From an uncultured Verrucomicrobia subdivision 3 bacterium (GTDB lineage: Bacteria; Verrucomicrobiota; Verrucomicrobiia; Limisphaerales; UBA11358): DNA of 62,355 nt. Each line of letters begins with the position of its first letter. Position 1 is the first letter of the stretch. The stretch is taken from assembly GCA_903922735.1 (NCBI GenBank), contig CAIXUZ010000057.1, positions 1 through 62,355 on the forward strand, read 5' to 3'. The notes under the pieces were generated by a model. It did not search any database. It was not told where the DNA came from and saw only the letters and a program-made list of their open reading frames with translations. The translations under genes and the position numbers were made by a program. Below, one piece after another: positions 1 through 9,094 of this stretch.

Positions 1-10
1 TAGGCGCGAC

Positions 11-114
11 ATCTTTGTAGAATCCCGAAACAAAATAATTCCAGCCCCGTCGGGGCGGCATATGCCGCTCCTACGGAGCTTGAATTGTTTTTCATTTTCA
101 TGTTCTACAAAGAT
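11..114. repeat. dispersed palindromic element with terminal inverted repeats
   Basis: An 11-nt perfect inverted pair, ATCTTTGTAGA at 11-21 and TCTACAAAGAT at 104-114, bounds about 100 bp. Inside are two further palindromes, GCCCCGTCGGGGC (44-56) and CGGCATATGCCG (56-67). No protein is evident. The layout fits a non-autonomous MITE-like or structured dispersed repeat; the family name is unknown to me. Confidence 0.55.
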
Positions 115-145
115 TCCGGCCCTACGGGCCTGGCTTTCGTTATTT

Positions 146-178
146 CATCTGTGTCCATCTGTCTCTCATCTGCGGCTG
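146..178. repeat. ATCTGTGTCC-type decamer array
   Basis: Three degenerate copies of a roughly 10-bp unit beginning CATCTG. It is the same family as the cleaner array at 28953-28990. It lies between the palindromic element and the 3' end of the first gene. Confidence 0.5.
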
Positions 179-206
179 GAAAACTTTCCGCCGTGGTGGC
201 CGTCCG

Positions 207-662
207 CTAGGTCTCTGACATCACCCAGGCGGAGAACGGACTCCACTGGCCGCCCACCCGATACCGCATGGCCAACAGCGGAGCGACCCCGCCGTTACCG
301 CCATGCTTCGTCCACGTATCGCCGCCGTCAGCGCTCCCCGCCAGCACGGCGAGCAACGTGCAATTGGACAAATCCTGGTTGGGGTCGATGCCGCTGCTGA
401 CGGTGACGACACATTGCCACGCCTCCGGCGCGGCGGGCACCAGGCTTTTGTCGATGCTCCCATCGGCGGAGGAACTGAGGTCGCTGCTGATCTCCGGCAC
501 CGACAGCGGAAAATGCGCCTGCAAACCGGCGATCTGGATTTGCTGGTCCGCAATCTGCGCCGCCTGCGCGTCGATGAGCGCCTTGAGCGCGTTCAACTGG
601 CCGCGCATTTCCGTCGCCCCGATGGGCGATTGGTTCACGGGCAAGGTCGGGTCGTAGGGCAT
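207..662 (-). CDS. hypothetical protein, possible appendage/tail-associated
   Basis: A 151-residue protein that I do not recognise. An N-terminal helical, Gln/Ala-rich stretch (about residues 15-50) looks like a short coiled coil. The rest is Gly/Ser/Trp-rich and ends in a WSPFSAW segment. There is no signal peptide or membrane segment. It follows the 897-1766 gene on the same strand after a 234-bp gap, and the two may form a set. A short coiled coil followed by a beta-rich, Trp-containing tail resembles small trimeric tail or appendage proteins, but that is inference only. It starts at ATG. Confidence 0.5.
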   Translation of the reverse strand: MPYDPTLPVNQSPIGATEMRGQLNALKALIDAQAAQIADQQIQIAGLQAHFPLSVPEISSDLSSSADGSIDKSLVPAAPEAWQCVVTVSSGIDPNQDLSNCTLLAVLAGSADGGDTWTKHGGNGGVAPLLAMRYRVGGQWSPFSAWVMSET

Positions 663-862
663 AATTTCATCTATTGGCAGGAGACGAGGTCACGAGTCGC
701 ATTTTAATTTCGGAGGGGCGATTGCGGGTGGTGGCGGCTTCAGCATGAGACTCCTCACGTCGTCTCCTGCAACATTGCCGCGATGCCGCTCCGGGGGAGC
801 GGGGATTATTTTGCGATTTCATTTCTACGGTTGCCAACCAACACGTTCTGGTTCACCACGAC

Positions 863-884
863 GGCGCGCAGGGGACTGCGCGCC
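863..884. repeat. perfect 9-bp hairpin of a dispersed type, followed by T-run
   Basis: GGCGCGCAG (863-871) and CTGCGCGCC (876-884) flank a GGGA loop, followed by CTACCA and seven T on the plus strand. It lies just past the 3' end of the 897-1766 gene. The T-run is on the wrong side to terminate that minus-strand gene, so a dispersed palindromic repeat is the likelier reading. The rest of 663-896 shows nothing else. Confidence 0.5.
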
Positions 885-896
885 CTACCATTTTTT

Positions 897-1766
897 TCAT
901 CCGCCCACGGTGACGCTGATGGCCCGGCTCCAGAGGCCCACCTGCTGGTCGCTGGCGCGGTAGATGGCCTTGTAGGTCCAGATGGTTTTGGCTGCGGGAA
1001 ACGCCTGGGTGTCGTTGTAATTGGGCGTGGTGTCCACCACCAGCGGCACAAAGCCCTTGCCGTCGCCCCGGTCCACGAGGATTTCGCAGCTGGACAGCCA
1101 GGCGGATTTGCCCTGCCAGCCCCAGCCGATATCCACCAGGTTGCCATTGACCTTGGCGGTGATGACGGGCTGCACGGCGCTCAAATCCGGCGCGGTCGCT
1201 TCGCTGCCCAAAATGCCGAGGTCGTGCGCGATGTCGTCGGAACATTTGCCGCTGACCTTGATCTGCTGCACGAGGGCGAAGAGGCGGGTGAGCACGCCGA
1301 GGGCCACGGGCGCGGTGCCGGTGGGCACGGCGGGGGCGGTGAACACCGGCAGGGTCTGCACGCCGCCGGTGCCGGTCTGCGCGTAGGTGGCGGCGTCGGT
1401 GCAGCTCTGCGCCCAGGTGCGCACGGCGGTGAGCCAGCTTTGCAGGACGTAGATGAGCCACGCGCAGTCGGCGGTGATGGCCGTGATCTGCGCCGTGGTC
1501 AGGCCCAGCGCGGTGGCGTGGCTGGCGATTTTGGCGTCGAAGTTCACCAGCCAGGTGATTTGATCCGCCTGTTTGCTGGGGAAGTATGAGTTATGTTTCA
1601 TTTTTTTACCTTTGGTTTTGGTTTCATTTGCGGAAATCGGCGGCGTCGCCGGGGGAACGTAGCCGGGATCGCCGGCTTCGAGGAGATAGGACGGGTTCGC
1701 CCAGATGAGATTCGGATTGTCGAAATGCATTTCCGGGTCGTTGGAGTCCCAAATCGCGATGCGCAT
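897..1766 (-). CDS. hypothetical protein with C-terminal Fn3-like domain
   Basis: 289 residues in the longest reading. The C-terminal 90 residues have alternating strands and a WTYKAIYR segment, consistent with a fibronectin-III/Ig-like fold. The middle is helical, with DQITWLVNF and a Thr/Ala-rich stretch, resembling short hypothetical proteins I associate with Verrucomicrobiota. An internal ATG at 1599-1601 (MKHNSYFPSKQ) is preceded by an AAAGG-type ribosome site and may be the true start, giving 234 residues. The first 55 codons would then be a separate leader peptide. No signal peptide is seen. Function unknown; a surface or phage-tail-like role is a guess. Confidence 0.5.
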   Translation of the reverse strand: MRIAIWDSNDPEMHFDNPNLIWANPSYLLEAGDPGYVPPATPPISANETKTKGKKMKHNSYFPSKQADQITWLVNFDAKIASHATALGLTTAQITAITADCAWLIYVLQSWLTAVRTWAQSCTDAATYAQTGTGGVQTLPVFTAPAVPTGTAPVALGVLTRLFALVQQIKVSGKCSDDIAHDLGILGSEATAPDLSAVQPVITAKVNGNLVDIGWGWQGKSAWLSSCEILVDRGDGKGFVPLVVDTTPNYNDTQAFPAAKTIWTYKAIYRASDQQVGLWSRAISVTVGG

Positions 1767-1799
1767 GGTAAAAAGCGGGTTTTTGGCATAATTGGGGAG

Positions 1800-2180
1800 T
1801 TTTCCGCGATTTTAGGCGCGCCCCGCGCGGTTTTTGCGCACCGGAAAATGGCGCGGGGCGCACCCCGGCGGCTGGGGGCGGCGGAAAAACCGTTCGGGCT
1901 GGTGGGAAAATGCCCGGGGGCAGGCCCCGAATCCCGCGGGCACGACGCGGGCGAAATGGGGCGCACCCCGAACGTTTCGGGGCGTGCCCCCGGACAAAAG
2001 GGCTGCGCCCCGCGCCGCGTTTGGATGCGGAAAACTCGCGCGGGGCGCGCCCCGGGCCATTTTCCCGCGCCGGAAAACCGCTCGGGGCGGATGAAAAATC
2101 AGCGACCGGACACCCCGAAGGAAAAACCGCACGCCCCGGACGGCGGCTGGAGAACGGCCGAAGAAAAGAGGACCGCCCTA
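1800..2180. repeat. GC-rich direct and inverted repeats of GCGCGGGGCGCACCCCG
   Basis: About 380 bp without a credible gene. A self-complementary motif, GCGCGGGGCGCaCCCCGg, recurs near 1815, 1852, 1957, 2002 and 2037 in direct and inverted, partly degenerate copies, separated by GGAAAA-containing spacers. Several frames stay open only because of the base bias, and their products are Arg/Pro/Ala-rich. It sits upstream of the 897-1766 gene. Confidence 0.55.
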
Positions 2181-2182
2181 TA

Positions 2183-2227
2183 GCCCGGTTGCCCGGTTGC
2201 CCGGTTGCCCGGTTGCCCGGTTGCCCG
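2183..2227. repeat. octamer array GCCCGGTT x5.6
   Basis: Five exact consecutive copies of GCCCGGTT (2183-2222) and a partial sixth. It belongs to the short-period arrays seen repeatedly in this window. No gene covers it. Confidence 0.85.
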
Positions 2228-2398
2228 CGAAACCAAACTCACTATGTACAGTGAATTATCCATGCCGTTGAGATGTTGACTTTGAGGCGGCTAATTAAAT
2301 TGTCAAGCCTTTTTAAGGGAAGGTAATATTGAAGCGGCGCAGCCGGTTTCGAGCGTTTCCACAAAAGTGGTGGCGCTGCGTGGGTGATGCGGTCGCGT

Positions 2399-2551
2399 TC
2401 CCCCTCATCCTGACCTTCTCCCGCCGGGAGAAGGAACAGCCGTTGTGGCCGTGAATAAAATCCCAGTGCCACCGGGCCGCATCCCGCCTGGCCTGCGCCA
2501 ACCGCCGGGAGCGTTTCCCCCTCGCCCGGCGGGAGCGGGCCGGGGTGAGGG
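2399..2551. repeat. inverted pair of dispersed CTCCCGCCGGG elements
   Basis: Two related 35-bp segments in opposite orientation: 2399-2437, containing TTCTCCCGCCGGGAGAAGG, and 2517-2551, whose complement contains GCTCCCGCCGGGCGAGG. Each is itself palindromic. Their translation gives the repetitive 'PHPGPLPPGEGE' peptide, which is typical of non-coding repeats and not of a gene. No gene is seen between 1767 and 2661. Confidence 0.6.
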
Positions 2552-2661
2552 AGAGACGCACGCCGCCACCAGGCCATTTCTGAAGCAGTTCTAATTTGGG
2601 ACAGGCATTTCCGCGTCGTTCGTTTCAGCGGCGCGTAAACCGGCATTCGCCAATCGTCGAT

Positions 2662-3492
2662 TCAGGAAACAAAGTTCGGCTCGAACACCGGGCCGAGCCG
2701 GTGTTTGCGGAGCAGTTCGCAGAATTTGGCGATGGCGCGCTTTTCGTCCTCGCCGAGATGGAAATGGATGTGCCACTCAAAATAATCGCGCCGGAAATCC
2801 GCGTCGAATTCCGCGCGCGTCTCGATGATGGCCTCGAGCGATTCCAGCCCGAAATTTTTGGCGTCGCGCAATTCCCGCCGCAGCGTCCGGTTTTCGACGC
2901 CCCGCCGCAGCGCCCAGACGGCGTAAACGAAGGGCAGATTCGTCAGCTCCGTCCACGCGTGGCCCAGGTCGAAGATTTCGTGCGCGTGCGGCGCGCGCTG
3001 GAATTCGATGGCGCGGTCGCCGATGAGCAGCACAAAATCTTTTTCGGCCGCCGCCGCGTAGTCTGCCAGCGGCTTGAACTCCGGCTGCAATCCGCGCTCG
3101 GCGAGCAGCACCTTCAGCAGGTTGACGCTGGTGAGCGAGGCGGGGTCGCAGAAAATCTCCCGCGCCTCGGCCAGCGGTTTTTTGTGCGCGAGCAGGACGC
3201 TGTACACTTCGCCGAGCGACGCGATGGCCACGCCGTTGAGGATGTCGTAGCGGTCGTGGAGCAGCACTTCGGTGAGGCTGACGAGCGCGGCGTCGAGTTC
3301 GTCCCGGCGGAGCATTTCGGCCAGCTGGGCGGGCGTGGTGAAAATGACTTGGCCGGTGAGGCCGCGTGTGAGCGGCGCGGCATTGAGATAGTTGACCGAC
3401 CCGATGCGAAACGACGCGGCCTCGCGCGCGCCGGGTTCCGGCTCCGCGGCGTGGGCGCCGGCCATGCGGAGTTTGGGCAGGTCGTCGGACAT
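2662..3492 (-). CDS. mqnA: chorismate dehydratase MqnA
   Basis: MqnA converts chorismate to 3-enolpyruvoyl-benzoate, the first step of the futalosine route to menaquinone. The 276-residue protein has the family start RIGSVNYLNAAPL (the active-site YLNA region), the DAALVSLTEVL segment and an AxLTSVNLLKVLL helix. These define the periplasmic-binding-protein-like MqnA/MqnD fold. ATG at 3492 (MSDDLPKL) is preferred over an upstream TTG at 3528, which would add 12 basic residues not expected in the family. No other menaquinone gene is adjacent. Cytoplasmic. The assignment to MqnA over MqnD rests on the N-terminal motif. Confidence 0.85.
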   Translation of the reverse strand: MSDDLPKLRMAGAHAAEPEPGAREAASFRIGSVNYLNAAPLTRGLTGQVIFTTPAQLAEMLRRDELDAALVSLTEVLLHDRYDILNGVAIASLGEVYSVLLAHKKPLAEAREIFCDPASLTSVNLLKVLLAERGLQPEFKPLADYAAAAEKDFVLLIGDRAIEFQRAPHAHEIFDLGHAWTELTNLPFVYAVWALRRGVENRTLRRELRDAKNFGLESLEAIIETRAEFDADFRRDYFEWHIHFHLGEDEKRAIAKFCELLRKHRLGPVFEPNFVS

Positions 3493-3559
3493 CGGCCGTG
3501 ATTTTATCGCAAGCGCGCGCGGACGCAATGCGGCAAAGACTGTCGGCGGTCTTGCTTCA

Positions 3560-4591
3560 TCACAATCCGTTTAACACATCGATCAATTGCCGCAGGCGGC
3601 CGTAATCGTGCCGGTTGAACCCGAAGGCGATGCGCGCGAGGTCGAGATGCGCCGCGTCTTCCCGCTCTTCCGGCGTGGGCGGGATGATTTTGATGGGCTC
3701 GCCGCTGATGATGTCGGCGAAATCCTCGTTCATCGCCGCGATGGCGGACGGGCTGGGCGCGTATTTCAGCCGGATGACGAACCGGTCTTTCACAAACCGC
3801 GTGGAATGGAAGTTGCGGTAGAAGCGGGTGATGATTTTCACCGCTTCATCGTCGCTGTCGGTGATCTGGTAAAGGTTGAGGTCGTCGGCCGAAATCAATT
3901 TGTCGCGCAGCAGATGTTCGCGGATGTGCTTGTCCCAGGTTTTCCAATAGGTGCCGCCGGGTTTGTCCACGAGCACGAGCGGCATGAGCTGGCTCTTGCC
4001 GGTCTGCATGAGCGTGAGCGCCTCGTAGCCTTCGTCCATCGTGCCGAACCCGCCGGGGAATAGCGCGATGGCGTCCGAGTGGCGGATGAAAATGAGTTTG
4101 CGCGTGAAGAAATACCGGAAGGTGACGAGTTTTTTATCCTTGGCGATGACGGGATTGGCGGATTGTTCCCAGGGCAGGCGGATGTTCGCGCCGAAGCTGT
4201 TTTCCGGTCCGGCGCCTTCATGGCCGGCCTGCATGATGCCGGGGCCGGCGCCGGTGATGACCATGAAGCCGGCCTCAACCATCTTGCGCCCGAATTCGGC
4301 CGCCTGCCGGTATTCGGCCTTGCCCGGCTGCGTGCGCGCGGAACCGAAGATGGTCACCTTCCGCTTGCCGGCATACGGCGCAAAGAGGCGGAAGGCGTAG
4401 CGCAGTTCGCGGATCGCGGTCTGGATGACGCGCACATCGCCGGTGTCCTGCACGTCGGTGAGGAGCTTGAGGGCGTTCTCGATGATGTCGGCGACTTCGG
4501 CTTCGTTCGCGCCGCCGCCTTTGGCTTGGATCAGTTCCTGGATCTGCCGGGTCAGCTTGGGATCGGAAGACCGGTTGCGGGTATTTTTCAC
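3560..4591 (-). CDS. LOG-family (TIGR00730-like) protein
   Basis: 343 residues with a Rossmann core. GAGPGIM lies at 114-120 and the diagnostic PGGFGTMDE at 179-187, matching the PGGxGTxxE motif of the 'lysine decarboxylase-like' LOG family. Characterised members are cytokinin-riboside 5'-monophosphate phosphoribohydrolases or nucleotide N-glycosidases. This one is longer than the roughly 190-residue LOG proteins, with a helical N-terminal extension (1-75) and a C-terminal extension (about 250-343), like the longer bacterial subgroup. Substrate unknown. It starts at GTG. It lies downstream of maeA on the same strand, but a hairpin at 4619-4657 separates them. Confidence 0.8.
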   Translation of the reverse strand: MKNTRNRSSDPKLTRQIQELIQAKGGGANEAEVADIIENALKLLTDVQDTGDVRVIQTAIRELRYAFRLFAPYAGKRKVTIFGSARTQPGKAEYRQAAEFGRKMVEAGFMVITGAGPGIMQAGHEGAGPENSFGANIRLPWEQSANPVIAKDKKLVTFRYFFTRKLIFIRHSDAIALFPGGFGTMDEGYEALTLMQTGKSQLMPLVLVDKPGGTYWKTWDKHIREHLLRDKLISADDLNLYQITDSDDEAVKIITRFYRNFHSTRFVKDRFVIRLKYAPSPSAIAAMNEDFADIISGEPIKIIPPTPEEREDAAHLDLARIAFGFNRHDYGRLRQLIDVLNGL

Positions 4592-4618
4592 GCGGTGAGG
4601 ATAACGCCATAAACGACT

Positions 4619-4657
4619 AAGGCAATTCCCTCGTTTGCATAGCGAGGAAATTGCCTT
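4619..4657 (-). terminator. hairpin downstream of maeA
   Basis: The 15-nt arms AAGGCAATTCCCTCG (4619-4633) and CGAGGAAATTGCCTT (4643-4657) pair with one mismatch around a 9-nt loop. The hairpin lies 42 bp after the maeA stop and 28 bp before the LOG gene start. Read on the minus strand it is followed only by TTAGTCGTTT, so it could be a weak terminator or an intercistronic processing structure. Confidence 0.55.
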
Positions 4658-4698
4658 GGTCGGTGAACGGTCAAAGTCAATCGGTTATCACGCCGGCC

Positions 4699-6366
4699 TC
4701 AGGCGTAATTGGGATATTCCGGTTTGAACATCTGCGACGCGATGTAGGCGGGCAGGTCCGCCGGACGCGGCTGGGTGGCCAGCTTGCTCTGATAGGCTTC
4801 CTCCGCCACGGCCACGGCGATCTTGAGCGAAACCTCATGGATGCGCTTGAGCGACGGGTAGATGCGGCCTTCGGCCAATTCCTCCTCGCGCAGGAGCGCG
4901 GCGAGCGCCTTGGCGGCGGTGACAAACATGGCGTCCGTGACGCGCGTGGCGCCGGTGGCCACCACGCCGAGGCCCACGCCGGGAAAAATGTAGGAGTTGT
5001 TGCCCTGGCCGGGGACGTGCGTCTTGCCGTTGTAGGTGACGGGGGCGAACGGACTGCCGCTGGCGAAAACCGCGCGGCCCTCGGTCCAGGTGTAGGCTTC
5101 CTCGGCGGTGCATTCGGCCTTGGAGGTCGGATTGGACAGCGCGAAGATGACCGGTCGGGCATTGTAGCTGCCCACGAACTTCACGATTTCCTCCGTGAAG
5201 GTGCGGGGCTGGCCGGAAACACCCACCAGCATGGTGGGCTTGATCGCTTTGACGGCGGACAGCAAATCGGCACACGGCGCATGATCGTGTGCGTAGTGCT
5301 TTTTGTGGGCCACCAGATCGGTGCGTCCTTTGACGATGAGTCCTTTGGAATCCACGAACCAGATGCGCTTGCGCGCCTCGGCCAGGGACAGGCCTTCTTC
5401 CATGAGCACGGCACAGATGTTGTCGGCGATGCCCATGCCGGCTTCGCCGGCGCCCGACATCAGCACGCGATGATCGCTCATCTTGCCGCCCGTCAGGCGC
5501 AGGGCCGAAAGCACGCCCGCCAGCGCCACGGAGCCGGTGCCCTGGATGTCGTCGTTGAACGTGCAGAGCTGGTTGCGATAGTTTTCGAGCAGGCGGAACG
5601 CGTTGCCGTTGCCGAAATCTTCAAACTGGAGCAGCACGCCGGGGAATACCTTCTTGACCGCCGTGATGAATTCTTCCATCACCGCGTCAAAGGCCTCGCC
5701 GCTGATGCGTTTTTCGCGCAGGCCGATGTAGAGCGGGTCTTTGAGGAAGGTTTCGTTGTTGGTGCCCATGTCGATGGTGATGGGCAGGCACTGCGTCGGG
5801 TTGATGCCGGCGCAGGCGGTGTAGAGCGAGAGCTTGCCGATGGGGATGCCCATGCCGGAAACGCCCAGATCGCCGAGGCCCAGGATGCGTTCGCCGTCCG
5901 TGACCACGATGACCTTCACGTCGCGCGTGGGCCAGTTCTCCAGGACTTTCTGGATGTTGCCCTTGTCTTTCATCGAGACATACATCCCGCGTGACCGGCG
6001 GAAAATATGGCCGAATTCCTGGCAGGCCTTGCCGACCGTCGGGGTGTAGATGATGGGCATCATTTCTTCCAGATTGTCCATCACGATGCGGTAAAACAGC
6101 GTCTCGTTGCGGTCCTGCAAGCCGACCAGTTGGATGTAGCGTTCGATGTCGCTGGTCTTGTTGCGGTAATTGGTCATCACGCGCTTCACCTGATCGTCCA
6201 TGGTCTGGACCTGCGGCGGCAGCAGCCCGCGCAGGTTAAGCGCGTCGCGTTCGGCCTCGGTGAAGGCGGTGCCTTTGTTGAAGATGGGGTTGTGCAGCCA
6301 TTCCACCCCTTTGCTGGGCAGGGCGCGGTTGGGGCGGGGGACGCTGGTGGTTTTTTTGGCGGTCAT
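4699..6366 (-). CDS. maeA: NAD-dependent malic enzyme
   Basis: This enzyme oxidatively decarboxylates malate to pyruvate, reducing NAD. It has 555 residues, close to E. coli SfcA/MaeA (565). Visible features are the malic N-terminal domain with YTPTVGKACQEF (catalytic Tyr), the VVVTDGERILGLGDLG block typical of the large two-domain family, the LQFEDFGNGNAF metal/substrate region, and a Rossmann segment MSGAGEAGMGIAD. The C-terminal half contains FALSNPTSKAE. It starts at ATG. No partner genes are nearby. Cytoplasmic central metabolism, linking the C4 pool to pyruvate. Confidence 0.92.
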   Translation of the reverse strand: MTAKKTTSVPRPNRALPSKGVEWLHNPIFNKGTAFTEAERDALNLRGLLPPQVQTMDDQVKRVMTNYRNKTSDIERYIQLVGLQDRNETLFYRIVMDNLEEMMPIIYTPTVGKACQEFGHIFRRSRGMYVSMKDKGNIQKVLENWPTRDVKVIVVTDGERILGLGDLGVSGMGIPIGKLSLYTACAGINPTQCLPITIDMGTNNETFLKDPLYIGLREKRISGEAFDAVMEEFITAVKKVFPGVLLQFEDFGNGNAFRLLENYRNQLCTFNDDIQGTGSVALAGVLSALRLTGGKMSDHRVLMSGAGEAGMGIADNICAVLMEEGLSLAEARKRIWFVDSKGLIVKGRTDLVAHKKHYAHDHAPCADLLSAVKAIKPTMLVGVSGQPRTFTEEIVKFVGSYNARPVIFALSNPTSKAECTAEEAYTWTEGRAVFASGSPFAPVTYNGKTHVPGQGNNSYIFPGVGLGVVATGATRVTDAMFVTAAKALAALLREEELAEGRIYPSLKRIHEVSLKIAVAVAEEAYQSKLATQPRPADLPAYIASQMFKPEYPNYA

Positions 6367-6566
6367 ATAAAAATGGTTTCGATTTAAATGTTCTCGGATA
6401 CTCGCATTACAACCTAAACTGATACCAAAGAGCCTCAGGATACGCTGAACTTTTTTTGCTCAAGCCAACCTTTTTATTGCAAGGCCGGATTTCCCGCCAA
6501 GGGTTCCGGTGGCCGTTGCCAAATCGGGTTCTGAAAAAAAGTGCCAACCGCGGTCGCAGCGAATAA

Positions 6567-9071
<2,505 letters not shown>

Positions 9072-9094
9072 AACTGACGCCGGAAAAAATTTAA

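Noticed and set aside
2242..2646. Minus-strand frame with peptide 'PHPGPLPPGEGE'
   Set aside because: It translates a dispersed non-coding palindrome; no start context and no conserved core.
4651..5994. Open frame of 447 codons opposite maeA
   Set aside because: Antisense shadow of a clearly recognised malic enzyme.
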